Shown here: piece by piece, positions 13,830-25,649 of the stretch
Layout: every line of letters begins with the position of its first letter
Numbering within the stretch: position 1 is the stretch's first letter
NCBI GenBank assembly: GCA_009193035.1
Contig: SWDT01000016.1
Span: forward strand, 310,001-374,000
Reading direction: 5' to 3'
Length of the DNA stretch: 64,000 bases
DNA from: Halicephalobus mephisto
Lineage: Eukaryota; Nematoda; Chromadorea; Rhabditida; Panagrolaimidae
Translations under genes and position numbers: made by a program
The notes under the pieces: model-generated
What the model was told of the DNA's origin: nothing
Database searches by the model: none
Seen by the model: the letters and a program-made list of their open reading frames with translations, nothing else

Positions 13830-14428
13830 ATTGAAAATAATTGAATCTCAAATTCTCGTAATAATTAATGACAAATCGCCACATTGAGGTACAATATTAG
13901 TTGGTGTGGAAATGAGTTTTTTTATTTCTTATTTCTTTCGAGCTCCTCATGAAGGAATAAACTTTATTATCGAGACAAACATTAAAAAATTGATTGACTT
14001 TTCTCCAAAGTACTTTTTGCTGAAGATGGCAGAGGAAATCTGGGAAAAGGGATGCAAATGGATTGAAAAGTCATTTTTCTTTGAATTTTCATATATCAGA
14101 ATTTCGTTTGTAAACGGGATTATCATTATTGTGAAGAAGGTTATATCCTCTAAAGTGGATCTTATTGAATCTTTTTGTTTACTAATATCCCACTGTGAGT
14201 TAAATATTTTGGATTTTCCATATATTGCTTATGGTTTTTGAGATCAATGTTCATTTAGTTGAGTAAAGTACTCTTTTCTCAGAAAACTTATCAATCTACT
14301 CTCAATCTAAAAAGCCCCAATATGTGGCAGAAGGGTTGTCTTTTTTACAAAGAATTCATTTGATAAGCTACGGTCATAAAAATGATTTTTCCTCGAATCT
14401 ATCTTATTCATTATTTTTATCTACTGCT
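13830..14428 (+). repeat. Duplicated 5' flank of family copy A
   Basis: This flank is homologous to the sequence upstream of copies B, C and D. Open frames inside it (for example 13906-14241) are decayed in the other copies, so it is not called as coding. A conserved core resembling GAGATCAGTGTTCATTAAAG begins at 14239, about 190 bp before the start codon. Confidence 0.65.
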
Positions 14429-15121
14429 ATGATTTGCATTGGAAGGTTTTCCCTTCTTCTCTTTTTCCTCTGTGGATTAACGAAGACTGTAGATGCTGCT
14501 TCAAATGTAGCTGAATTGACAACATGCTTCAAAACTTTTCTTAATTCTACTGGGTATCCATCATTTCCACCATCTTTTAATGATTATGAGCGTTGGATAA
14601 GGAATGAAATTTATTTTGGTCTCAGTAACCTCTGTGACGCTCAATCGAATCTTTCCACATGCATAGGATCAAACAGTTTGCTTACCAGTGAGAATTTAGC
14701 TACTGTATTCAATGCAAGTAATGCAGATGGTTTACAATTCTTGATCACATATTACCAATTGCAGTACGGCTGTGGAGATCCTATATACCGTAAGTTAAAG
14801 CAATGATTAGTCGTATTTTGGGAAGGGGAAATTAAAAAATCGAGAAGTTATTTTTTTTTCGGAATTTCAATCAAGAGAAATGCGATGTTCGTCAAAAATT
14901 AATAAAACTATCTCTAAATTGTTGAAAATATCACATATAATTTGTTATTTATTGTTTAAAAAAGTTTTTGAATGCGTTTTTCTTCTCATTATAAAAATAA
15001 GATCATTTTTGGCAAATTTGATAGAAAATCTGATTGAGTTATTTTCACAACTTGTAATTATAGTAATCTTGTGTCTTTTTAGAATTAAGCAATGCAATTG
15101 GCTGTGACCCATACATTATTT

Positions 15122-15139
15122 CTCGATGCGATTTACCAA
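15122..15139. repeat. Target-site duplication, left copy
   Basis: The 18 bases CTCGATGCGATTTACCAA are repeated exactly at 18213-18230 on the other side of the retrotransposon. Removing the element plus one copy restores exon 2 at 58 bases, the length in copy B. Confidence 0.92.
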
Positions 15140-18100
15140 TTTAATTTCAATTTTTCAATTTTATTCCTATTTCGCACTAAAGCAACAGAAAAATTTAACA
15201 ACAGCAACAGTCTTAAAAATTTTGACTAGATTATCAGCTTTCTTTTTCTTTGCTCCATCTTTTGAGTTGGCGGCGTGCGTAGGAGATAGCACGGGTGGAA
15301 GTTGCAGCTTGAGTTGGGGGGAGTTGAGTGATGTCGAACTCAGTTCTTCTGGCTCCCAATTCATCTGCTAGATCATCTGTCCATCTCGTCCTTGGTCTTC
15401 CTAGTGGTCTGGACTTCGTCGGTCTCCAGAATGTGGTTGTCTGCGCCCAGTCCTCTCCTTCTGATTTGCAAGCTTCGTTGCAAATTTCCATTTCCTCTTG
15501 AGAGCGCTGGTCATCCAGTCCGAAAGGCCAGTTCTCTTCCTCACTATCTTGTACTGACTGATATCTAGTCGGATTCCCAGTATAGCTCTTTCGATTCTTC
15601 GTTGGCCTCTGATGAGTTTCATCGCCGACGTTTTCGTTAGTGCCCAGGTCTCACATCCGTAGAGGACCGCTGGTTTGATGCACTGCTCGATTAAACGTCG
15701 TTTTAGGCTCATCTCAATCCCTGGTGCTTTGAGGAGGTGTCTTAGTGAAAAGTAAAGCTTTCGGCCCGCGCTTACTCGCTTTGACACTTCTTGACCGTGG
15801 TCTCTAGGCCAGGATACCGTCTGTCCAAGATAGATGAACTGGGTAACCCTTTCTATTGCTGAGCCATGTGTCAAGAGCACTTCCTCTCTTAGGGCGACCT
15901 TGGCGCATCCACTTTGTCTTCTCGAAGTTGACGTTCAGTCCGACACGTTTCGAGGCATCAACAAGATCGTCTAGCATCGACTTCATTGTGTCTAGATCAT
16001 GGGCTAAGAGCACAATGTCGTCAGCATAAGCCAGGTAACTGAGAATTTTGCCTCCAACATTTATGCCACGATTCATCCAGTTTATGGATTTCATCGCATG
16101 TTGGAGGACCAGGATGAAGAGCAAGGGGGATAGACAATCTCCTTGTCTTACACCTTTCTCAGTTCTAAACTCCGCTTTTCTGTTGCCGACTTCAACTTCA
16201 GATCTTCCGTGAGAATAGAATAGCTGGATGACTTCAATAGTCGCTTCCTGGCATTTTATTTCACGGAGCGCTTCCCAGATGGCGTCGAAGCTAATGCTAT
16301 CGAATGCTTTTTTGAAATCAACAAAGACTCCGTAAAGGTTCATGTTGAATTCATAGCATTTTTCCGCCACTTCGTTCAGCGCATGGATCTGAGTGATCGT
16401 CGAGAACTTCTTGCGGAACCCAGCTTGTTCTGCTGGTAAGGCATGCATTCGGTCGGCTTGTGATTGGACTCGTTCTTTGATCACTTTAGCCACCACCTTG
16501 TATATAGAGGAGAGAAGGGATATCGGTCTGTAATTCCCGATGTCCTTTCTGTCTCCTTTCTTGAACAGCAGGATCGTGTTCGAGATTGTTAAGTTCTCTG
16601 GCACGATTCCGGTAGAGGTTATGCTGTTCAACAAGGTTTGCACTGGACCTGCGAGAAGGTTGCCCGTGCCTCTCAGAGCGGCACTTCGGACTTGATCCCT
16701 TCCCGGCACGGTCCTTGCCTTACTGCTAGACATCGCCCTCTCCAGTTCCACCTTCTCAAATGTGAAGTCGATAGGGGTTCTTGGAGGGGGAAGAGGGCCG
16801 TCTGCTTTGTACAGATCGCTATAGAATTCACTGATTCGTTGCACCGCTGCTGACTCAATGTCTACCGTATCATTTCCATCACCAATATTGATAATGGAAT
16901 GTCTTTGGTATCTTAGAGCCTGTCTGCCTTGGCGCAGCCGGTTTTTCTTAATAGCGTCTTGTATGACACTATGGTGGCGCTGTCGTAAGTCTTCTTTCAA
17001 GACTTTTCGCAGCAGTTTGCAACATTCAGTGTATTCTATCTCTGGTCTACCCGTTGACCTGTTCTCCTTGAGTTTCTTACGTAGCTCAATTAGGAATTGA
17101 GCACGTGGAGTCACTTTCGGAGGGAGGGGGTCATAGTTTGTCGCCTTTCTTGTCGCTAGGTTCACAACTTTAACAATGGCTGAGTAGTCATTGTTCGGGT
17201 TTCCAGTGGATCTGTATTCTCTGAGGCCCTCGGACATGGCTTGCTTTAGAACATCTTTGTTAATTGTCTGAATGCCTTTGTGTGGTCTAACTGACTGTCT
17301 TTCGATAGCCAGTTTCAGCGAACACCTGACAAGACGGTGATCGCTGTTTCCGGTAAAACCGTTAACCACACTGACATCTTTGATCTCTTTGATGTTCTTG
17401 GATAGAAAGTAGTCGATCTCGTAATTGCATCCGAGATTCGACTTCCATGTCCATTTTCGCCCTTTCCTTTTCTTGAAAAAGGTGTTGGCTATCCTCAGAG
17501 AATTTTCCTCGCAGAAATCTACCAGCATCTGGCCTCTTCTGTTCCTTGTCTGCCCTGCAGCGTGTCTACCTGCACTCGACTCTCCTGCTTGACCAGGTCC
17601 CGTTGTCGCGTTAAAGTCTCCCATTACCAATAGATGTTTTTGGCTCCGGGAGAAAATAACACTTTCGAGATGTTCCAGGAAATCCTCGAACTCCACGTCC
17701 TCACGCCCAGAGTGAGGAGCGTGGACCTGGATTAACCTCATCTTGCACTGTTTGAGCTTTACGATCAATTCTATTATCATGTCAGAGTGATAATAGCACT
17801 TGATCTGGGGGGTCAGCCATGTCGGAACATAAAAGCCGACTCCCCTGTGGGTTGGGCCTTCCGGATTTCCGCAGTGGTATAAAGTATAACCACTTTGGAG
17901 CGCCGTCTGACCCTTCCCCGATTTCTTCAGCTCAGAGAGACCGATAATGTCGAATCGGATTCTCTTAACACAATGCTCGAACTCGGTTAGTCTCTCATTC
18001 AGGAGCGAGCGGACATTATATGTACAAAGTTGTACATGACCTCTTCCAATCCGTTCTACAGAATCGCTACGTTCTACTCCCGCGACAGATTCTGTAGAAC

Positions 18101-18212
18101 GGTGCTCCCGAGCTTCCCCCAGACACGCCCCCGCTAATCGATGACGTGTTGGTTGCGTTTTTCGTGAGAGCGTGTTAAACACGACCGCTCACTAGAACGC
18201 AGGAAGTGAGAA
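15140..18212 (-). mobile_element. RTE-type non-LTR retrotransposon inserted in exon 2 of copy A
   Basis: A 3.07 kb element on the minus strand, flanked by an 18-bp target-site duplication. Its 3' end (left side) is an A/T-rich low-complexity tail, as expected for target-primed reverse transcription. It encodes an apurinic-type endonuclease followed by a reverse transcriptase with the YADD motif, in the order and size of RTE-clade elements (about 3.3 kb). Two frameshifts make the present copy inactive. It is much richer in GC than its AT-rich surroundings, consistent with recent arrival. Confidence 0.92.
15234..18182 (-). pseudogene. RTE endonuclease-reverse transcriptase polyprotein, frameshifted
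   Basis: The frame runs on the minus strand from about 18182 to 15234. The N-terminal endonuclease shows YNVRSLL, IIGLSE and VMGDFNATTG (about 18000-17610). The reverse transcriptase shows NYRPISLLSSIYKV, FVDFKKAFDS, VRQGDCLSPLLF and LAYADDIVLLA (about 16530-16010). The C-terminal region has VLYGCETWALT and GRPRTRWTDDL, typical of RTE elements. The frame is broken at about 15895-15905, after NFEKTKWM, and again at about 15430-15490; the three pieces overlap end to end as one ancestral protein of about 980 residues. The upstream start is uncertain because the open frame begins with GTG near the element edge. Confidence 0.9.
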
Positions 18213-18230
18213 CTCGATGCGATTTACCAA
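18213..18230. repeat. Target-site duplication, right copy
   Basis: Exact second copy of the 18-bp sequence at 15122-15139. It is followed immediately by the last exon-2 base and the donor GTAAAT. Confidence 0.92.
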
Positions 18231-19165
18231 AGTAAATTTAGTTTTATAAAAGTCATGTTTGAAGTCAATTTCAGTCCTACTGATGGTCCAACACCACTCT
18301 CTTGCCCCGTCGCGAACTCCACATGCGTATCCATCAGTTGCGGCAGTATACCCGCCTATGTTCGCTGTCAATGGGAATCTATATATTCTAATTACACTAA
18401 AACTTGTAACGACTTCGGTAATTGTAATTCTTATAATGCTCTCTGGAACAAGACTCTTTGTTTCAACAATTATGCTAAGGCTTGGGGACTTTCACCCAAC
18501 GAGTTTCCTCTGACTTCCAAGCATTCTAAAAGCGTATCTTCTACCTTATTCATGCAATACTTCTACACTTTTGCTGTTGTAAGTTAAAGCAATATGAAAA
18601 CGGCTTGTCAACGCTTCTCGGATTTCTACAACTGCATTGGAGGCACAAATGATGCCTTGAACACTTACAATTTGTCACAAATTTTCTACATCAATAGTGC
18701 AGTACAAAGTAATTGGATAGAAGCCTTCCAGGAGCAGGACTTTATTTGTAAAAACGGAATGGATGGTGGGTGTCGTTGGTGAATAATGGTAATGAACACA
18801 ACTTCTATTTCAGGCATGAAAGAACTGTTAGAATGTAATTTTGATGATTCGCTCTGCAGTACCATTCAAGGTTCTTGCAACGAGACACTTAATAAATACA
18901 ATTGCCAGAATCAAATCATTAATGACAAGTGTGGTAATGTTGCTGCTTATTATCAATGCAATGCTAATAATTTTGTCATAAAACAAAATCTGTTGTGCGG
19001 AAACATGTCTCTAGACTGTAGTCAATACAACTCAGGATCTACTGTTGGAATTGAATGGGACTGCTGCTGATCCTTCCTGTTCTGTTGGGTTTCTTCAATT
19101 AAAGTGTCAGATTTCGACTGTAAGTTGTTAACTCGTAAATTTGTTCTACAATAAATTGCTTAATA

Positions 19166-20096
19166 TAGAAAATGAAGAAAAAGTTCGGGCTCGAACTTAT
19201 AAAGGAAAACAAAATTCCCCTAAACTAAATCCTTAAAACATATCCTGAAGTATAATTAGAGATCTGATCTAATAACATAACATATTGCATTTCTAATCTG
19301 TCGCTTTTTGCGCCTTTAAAAGTTATCAGATGCTTCGGTATTGCAGTAGCTGTGGTCCGTAGCTTATTCTGAGGAATTTAATTTCACTCTTTTATTAAAG
19401 CTGTTTTGAAAGAATCCGAACCCTTGTAGGGTATAGCGAAGACTTTTCTCTATAAGTATCCCAGAAACCAAAATCCATCAAGCTTAAATCCAGCAAATTC
19501 ACTGCTCATTTTTTAATATTCTGAAGTAGACCGTATTTTTTCATAGTCCGTCTCTAATTTTCTTCGCATGATATGCCGATGCAGAGTTCTGTTGAAAATT
19601 CAAATCCCAGTCTGTGAAGTACCGTTGAGCTCAAGGTTTCACAGTATGTCGTGGGATATATCCCTGATCGATATTGGTCTTGTAATTTACAAAAGACAAG
19701 CAAGATATCTTAATCGGAGAAAATACCGCTTTAGATCATCACAAATTTTGGACATGTAGCCATCTGAACGATCTTGTCTATGAAATTGATAGCGAAAATA
19801 TTGGAAACTAAGACCTTGTTGTGCTTGCTAGTAAAAAACTAACTTAATGGTCAAAAATTGTTCGTCAATCCAAAGCATGTTGAGGTGCGAGTCAAATAAA
19901 AAACAATGATTTCATCGTGTTTCTGTTTTGATCTTCATAATTTATTTAAGATTAAAAATTGGAAAGTGATTTTGACATCATTGTGAAGCTTTGAACAGTA
20001 ACTTCACAATCGCTGCCAAAAGCATTGGGGTTTTTTATTTCTTTTAAAAAAAAATTTATGTTGTTCCACGTGCCCGAACTTTTCCCTCACCCTGTA
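19166..20096 (-). mobile_element. Degenerate mariner-like DNA transposon
   Basis: About 930 bp absent from the matching place behind copies B and C. The ends are an imperfect inverted repeat: the right end read on the minus strand is ACAGGGTGAGGGAAAAGTTC, and the left end begins AAAATGAAGAAAAAGTTC. On the minus strand near 19606-19562 a decayed reading gives FQQNSASAYHAKK, matching the mariner transposase segment around its second catalytic aspartate (here Asn). Stops and frameshifts fill the rest, so it is a dead copy. It inserted in a TA-rich site just after the poly(A) signal of copy A. Confidence 0.75.
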
Positions 20097-20570
20097 CAAA
20101 TATGTTTTTAGTAAAGTTTTTTACCATCTCTTAAAGGTTTTGAAGGCTGTGCGGAACTCTGATTTTTATATCAGGAATATTTCTCAGTTTGTGATTAATT
20201 TCTAACATATTTATAACATATAATTTGCATAAAGAGGTCTTTGAATCTTAGAAATTCTGATATGCTTTGTGGTTTTTGCCTCTGCTGATTTCCTTTGATC
20301 AGGTGATTCTCAACCTGAGTTCCTTATTCTCTTTGAATAGAGATCAAGAATTTTCTAATTCAGAGACTATGAAAAGCAATGTTGGAATCGGTGCAATTAT
20401 CGCCTGTGTGAAGACTAAAGCTGAGCAATTAGATATTCTCTTCACCTTGATTGCATCTCAAATTTCTGTGATAACCAGCAATATGAATCGACATATTTAG
20501 GTCTAAAGTCACTGAATACGACAAAGGTGTACTTTTTATGAGTTTGACGCAAAATAATCAGCCATATTAT
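20097..20570 (+). repeat. Duplicated 3' flank behind copy A
   Basis: Homologous to 22650-22990 and 25200-25700. It includes a 77-codon open frame (20267-20500), which is most likely a by-product of recent duplication because the diverged block behind copy D has lost it. Confidence 0.65.
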
Positions 20571-21013
20571 TGAGACAAACATTAAAAGTACTGATTTATT
20601 TTTGTTAAAAGTACTTCTTGTCCAAAATGATGAAAAAATCTAAGAAATATGTACAGTTTAATTAAACCATCATATATCTTGGAATTTTCGCATAGATCAT
20701 AATGTTTCTAAATTAACTTATCGCTGTTGCTAAGAAAGCAATTTTTTTAATTAAGTAGTTAAACTGTTTTTGTCTATCAACATCCTGTAGTGTATAAAGT
20801 ATTATGAATTTTATGGTGTTGTTTATTTTATATTTTTGAGATCAGTGTTCATTAAAGCGAGTAAAGTACTCTTCTTGCGAGGGTTATCAGCTTTCCGCAG
20901 TTGACAAGCTCGAAGGTGTGGCAAAGGACTCCTTTCTCAATTCTACGATATGCTACGGTCGTAAAAACGATTCTTCTTCGAATCTGTCTCATTCATTATT
21001 TTTATCTGTTGCC
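20571..21013 (+). repeat. Duplicated 5' flank of family copy B
   Basis: The last 180 bp are nearly identical to the flank of copy C. The shared core GAGATCAGTGTTCATTAAAG begins at about 20837, followed by GAGTAAAGTACTC, whose GAGT/ACTC arms are inverted. This is the candidate core promoter or leader of the family. Confidence 0.6.
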
Positions 21014-22588
21014 ATGATTCGCGTTGAAAAGTTTTCTCTTCTTCTTCTCTTTTTCCTCTGTGGATTAACAGAGACTACAGATGCTGCCTCAAATGTGGCT
21101 GAATTGACAACCTGCTTCAAAACTTTTGTTAATTCTGCTGGGTTTTTTCCATTTCCACCTAACATTGACGATTATCAAAATTGGATAACGAATAATATTC
21201 GCGAAGATTTGAACGATTTTTGTAATGCTCAGTCGAATCTTTCCACATGCATAGGATCAAACAGTTTGCTTACCAGTGGGAATTTAGCTACTGTATTCAA
21301 TACAAGTGATGCGAATGGTTCACGATTCCTGGCTGCGTACTACCAATTACAGTACGGTTGTGGAGCTCCTATATACCGTAAGTTAAAGCAATGATTAGTT
21401 GTATTTTGGGAAGGGGAAATTAAAAAATCAAAAAGTTATTCTTTTTCGGAATTTCAATCAAGAGAAATGCAATGTTCGCCAAAAATTAATAAAACTATTT
21501 CTAAATTGTTGAAAATATCACATATAATTTGTTATTAAAAAGTAGCTTTTTAAAATAATGTTGCTTTGAACCTAGGAGGAAAATGAAATTTAATAAATTT
21601 CACTAATAGATCTCATGAGATACTTTCTACAGTTTGTGAATATACTAATCTTGTGGTCTTTTAGAATTAAGAAGTGCTATGAATTGTGAATCATTCACTA
21701 CTTCTTCCTGCTATTTACCAAAGTAAATTTAGTTTTGTAAAAGCCATGATTGAAGTTAATTTCAGTCCTGCCGGCAGTGCAACACCACCGTCTTGTCCCA
21801 CTTTGAACTCCACATGCGTGTCCATGAAATGCGGCAGTATACCCGCCTATGTTCGTTGTCAATGGGAATCTATATATTCTAATTACACTAAAACTTGTAA
21901 TGACTTCGGTAATTGTAATTCTTATAATGCTCTCTGGAACAAGACACTCTGTTTCAACAATTATGCTAAGGCTTGGGGACTTTCACCCAACGAGTTTCCT
22001 CTGACTTCCAAGCATTCTAAAAGCGTGTCTTCTACCTTATTCATGCAATACTTCTACACTTTTGCCGTTGTAAGTGAAAGCAATATGAAAACGGCTTGTC
22101 AACGCTTCTCGGATTTCTACAACTGCATTGGAGGCACAAATGATGCCTTGAACACTTACAATTTGTCACAAATTTTCTACATCAATAGTGCAGTACAAAG
22201 TAATTGGATAGAAGCCTTCCAGGAGCAGGACTTTATCTGTAAAAACGGAATGGATGGTGGGTGTCGTTGGTGAATAATGGTAATGAACACAACTTCTATT
22301 TCAGGCATGAAGGAACTGTTAGAATGTAATTTTGATGATTCGCTCTGCAGTACCATTCAAGGTTCTTGCAACGAGACACTTAATGAATACAATTGCCAGA
22401 ATCAAATCATTAATGACAAGTGTGGCAATGTTGCTGCTTATTATCAATGCAATGCTAATAATTTTGTTATAAAACAAAATCTGTTGTGCGGAAACATGTC
22501 TCTAGACTGTAGTCAATACAACTCAGGATCTGTTGTTGGAATGGGACTGCTGCTGATCCTTCCTGTTCTGTTGGGTTTCTTCAATTAA
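21014..22588 (+). CDS. Family copy B: cysteine-rich, GPI-anchored-type secreted protein
   Basis: Exons 21014-21377, 21665-21722, 21766-22256 and 22305-22588 join in phase to 398 residues. Residues 1 to about 24 are a signal peptide (FSLLLLFFLCGLTETTDA). The C-terminus is a hydrophobic tail (GLLLILPVLLGFFN) after a small-residue region, the pattern of a GPI-attachment signal. In between are about two dozen cysteines and many N-glycosylation sequons. The protein seems to be two copies of one module: CIG, NL..VF, YQLQYGCG and CGSIPAYVRCQW in the first half, and CIG, NLSQIF, FQEQDFIC and CGNVAAYYQCNA in the second. It loosely resembles nematode DUF19 (T20D4.11-like) extracellular domains; this is tentative and the function is unknown. 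ATG 21014 is chosen because it begins the signal peptide in all copies. A candidate poly(A) signal is at 22636-22641. Confidence 0.85.
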
Positions 22589-22649
22589 AGTGTCAGATTT
22601 CGATTATAAGTCGTTAATTCGTAAATTTGTTTTACAATAAATTGCTTAA

Positions 22650-22990
22650 TATATAGATGTGATTTTAGTAAAGTCTTGCCATTCCTTAAAGATTTTGAAA
22701 GCTGTGCGGAACTCTGATTTTTATATCAGGAGTATTTCTCAGTTTGTGATTGATTTCTAACATATTTACAATATTTAATTTGCATAAAGAGGTCTTTGAA
22801 TCTTAGAAATTCTGATATGCTTTGTGGTTTTTGCCTCTGCTGATTTCCTTTGATCAGGTGATTCTCAACCTGAGTTCCTCATTCTCTTTGAACAGAGATG
22901 AAGCACTTTCTAACTCAGAGACTATGAAAAGCAATGTTGACACCGGTGCAATCATCGCCTGTGTGAAGACTAAAGCTGAGCAATTAGATA
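22650..22990 (+). repeat. Duplicated 3' flank behind copy B
   Basis: Same block as behind copies A and C, but it breaks off near 22990. There it joins directly to sequence like that near 13838 upstream of copy A, which marks a duplication or recombination junction. Confidence 0.6.
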
Positions 22991-23591
22991 TATTCGTTGA
23001 AGATAATTGAGTCTCAAATTCTTATGATAACTAGGAACAAATCGGCGCGTCAAAGTAAAAAATTAATTGATAGAGGGAAGATTTTTTATTTCTTCTGTTT
23101 CTATCGAGCTCCTCATGAAGAAATAAACTTTATTATTGAAGCAAACGTTAAAAATTTGATTAATTCTCTTTCACAGTACTTCTTGCTGAAGTGGTGAAAG
23201 GAAATTTATGAAATATGTACAGTTTAATTACAATATCATACATCTTTGAATTTCCACATGTTAGAGTCTCGTTTGTAAACGAGATTATCATTATTGTGAA
23301 GAAAGTTATATCCTCTAAAATGAATCTTATTGAATTCTTTTTGTCTATCAACATCCTGTAGTGTATAAAGTATTATAGAATTTTATGGTGTTGTTTATTT
23401 ATATATTTTGAGATCAGTGTTCATTAAAGCGAGTAAAGTACTCTTCTTGCGAGGGTTATCAGCTTTCCGCAGTTGACAAGCTCGAAGGTGTGGCAAAGGA
23501 CTCTTTCCTACAAAGGGTTTCTACGATATGCTACGGTCGTAAAAACGATTCTTCTTCGAATCTGTCTCATTCATTATTTTTATCTGTTACC
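22991..23591 (+). repeat. Duplicated 5' flank of family copy C
   Basis: The first half resembles the flank of copy A (CGAGCTCCTCATGAAG shared). The last 180 bp are nearly identical to copy B, with the shared core at about 23409, 183 bp before the ATG. Confidence 0.6.
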
Positions 23592-25142
23592 ATGATTCGC
23601 GTTGAAAAGTTTTCTCTTCTTCTTCTCTTTTTCCTCTGTGGATTAACAGGGACTGTAGCTGCTGATTCTAGCGGTAACTCGCCGACAGACTGCTTCAAAA
23701 CCTTTACTCAATCCCTCAATCTGACATTTCCACCAAATATTACCTTTTATAGCTATGCTATAAACCGCTACAGATCTGGGAACTTGAGTTATCTTTGTGA
23801 AGCCCAGACAAATTTGTCCCAGTGTCTTGGATCTAAGAATCAGTCCCTCACTAACAATGATATGAAGTCTATATTTAATGCAAACGACACAGTTAGTGTA
23901 CAATTCTTGGCCTACTATTTTGAACTACAATATGGCTGTGGAGCTCCTCAATATCGTAAGTCTTAAAGTGATTAATCATAGTTGGAGAAGAGAGTGTTAA
24001 AATCAAATAATGTAATTGAAAACTGTTTTTGGGAATTTTCTGTCTTCAATCAGAAAGATTATCATTTTCTTCTAAAATCAATGAAAAACTTTGAAAATCT
24101 TGTACAAAATTGATCACTTGTAATTGAACAGATTTTTTATAACATCTTCAACATAAGGGTAAATTCATGTTTTGGAGAGTTCGAAAGATCTATTTGGGTC
24201 CATTTCTCGATTTAAAACTACAGTAGCCTCGTCTTCTTTTAGAGTTAAACAACGGTATTGACTGCTGGGAGCACTCCTATATGTGCTATTCGCTAAAGTA
24301 AGTTAATTTTTGCAAAGGTTTGATTTAACATTAATTCCATATATATTAATAGGCCGACAAATGGCAATTGTCCCACCGTGAACTTTACATGTATGTCCAA
24401 CTCTTGTGGGCTATCGACCTCCTACATTGGTTGTCAATGGGACTCCATATATTCACGTTACACTATGAATTGCAACAACTACCCTAGCTGTGATTCTTAC
24501 AACACTGTTTGGAATCAAACGGTCTGTTTCTACAAGTACTTTATGGGCTGGGGAGTACCCTCTGATATATTTCCTATGGATTCCACTAGATTTCAATCCT
24601 ATTTCCGCACATACGCCATCGGAAGTCAAAGCAATTTCAACGCAGCCTGCCAGCTATACTCGGACTTGTATCAGTGCATGGGAGGAACAGATGATTTCCT
24701 GAGCACCAGCAATCTTACGCAAATTCTGACTATCGATAATAACACAGCTGCTAATTGGATAGTCAATATCCAAGAACAGAACTTTGTTTGTAAAAACGGA
24801 ATGAGTGGTGAGTGTTATTGCTAAATAACAACAATGAAATTAACTTTTATTTTAGGTTTGAAACAGTATATGGAATGTAATGATAAATATACAACATATT
24901 GTAAAACCCCTACATCCTCTTGTAACGACACAATCAACATAAAAACCTGTGAACATCAGTACATTAACGACAAATGTGGTAAGACTGCTGCTTATTACCA
25001 GTGCAATGCTGATGCTCTCTCCATGAAACAAAATCTGTTGTGCGGAAACATGTCTCTAGACTGTAGTCAATACAGTTCAGGATCTGCTGTTGGAATGGGA
25101 CTGCTGCTGATCCTTCCTGTTCTCTTGGGTTTCTTCAATTAA
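23592..25142 (+). CDS. Family copy C: cysteine-rich, GPI-anchored-type secreted protein
   Basis: Exons 23592-23955, 24243-24297, 24353-24807 and 24856-25142 give 386 residues with intact phases. The signal peptide is nearly the same as in copy B. The mature first module is clearly diverged (for example NLTFPPNITFYSY instead of the B sequence), whereas the last 40 residues, including GNMSLDCSQY and the hydrophobic tail, match B almost exactly. Both half-repeats are present: C(L/M)G with YGCG and GCQW in the first half, and CMGG, NLTQIL and CGKTAAYYQCNA in the second. The divergent middle with identical ends suggests either gene conversion of the ends or fast evolution of the exposed part. A candidate poly(A) signal is at 25190-25195. 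Confidence 0.85.
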
Positions 25143-25199
25143 AGTGTCAGATTTCGATTATAAGTCGTTAATTCGTAAATTTGTTCTACAATAAATTGC

Positions 25200-25649
25200 T
25201 TAATATATAGGTGTGATTTTAGTAAAGTTTTTTACCATCTCTTAAAGATTTTGAAAGCTGTGTGAAACTCTGATTTTTATATCAGGAGTATTTCTCAGTT
25301 TGTGATTGATTTCTAACATATTTATAACATATAATTTGCATAAAGAGGTCTTCGAAACTAGAAATCCTGATATGCTTTGTGGTTTTCATCCCTGCTGATT
25401 TCCTTTGATCAGGTGATTCTCAACTTGAGTTCCTCATTCTCTTTGAATAGAGATCAAGAATTTTCTAATTCAGAGATTATGAAAAGCAATGTTGGCACCA
25501 GTGCAATCATCGCCTGTGTGAAGACTAAAGCTGAGCAATTAGATATTCTCTTCACCTTGATTGCATCTCAATTTTCTGTGATAACTAGCAATATGAATCG
25601 ACATATTTAGGCCTAAAATCACTGAATACGACAAAGGTGTACTTTTTAT
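25200..25649 (+). repeat. Duplicated 3' flank behind copy C
   Basis: Closely matches 20097-20570, including the 77-codon frame (25377-25610). Amino-acid differences between the copies are not biased to conservative changes, so coding function is doubtful. Confidence 0.6.

Larger units (their letters stand above)
14429..19070 (+). pseudogene. Family copy A: cysteine-rich GPI-type secreted protein, broken
   Basis: Exon 1 (14429-14789) encodes a signal peptide (MICIGRFSLLLFFLCGL) and the first cysteine module. Exon 2 starts at 15083 and is split by a retrotransposon after 15139; its last base is 18231. Exon 3 is 18275-18765 and exon 4 starts at 18814. Compared with intact copy B there are three independent lesions. 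One is the 3 kb insertion. One is a GAA-to-TAA stop at 18585-18587 in exon 3. The third is five extra bases near 19051-19056 that shift the frame and destroy the hydrophobic GPI tail, giving a stop at 19068-19070. Exons 3 and 4 are otherwise almost identical to copy B, with mostly silent differences, so the loss is recent. A truncated secreted product from exon 1 remains possible. A candidate poly(A) signal is at 19150-19155. Confidence 0.88.

Noticed and set aside
13906..14241. 111-codon frame upstream of copy A
   Set aside because: The matching flanks of the other copies have stops in the same frame, so the frame is chance in a duplicated promoter region.
20267..20500. Open frame of 77 codons repeated behind copies A, B (22822) and C (25377)
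   Set aside because: It lies inside a duplicated non-coding flank, copy B is truncated, and the diverged block behind copy D has lost it. Substitutions between copies are not biased to silent sites.
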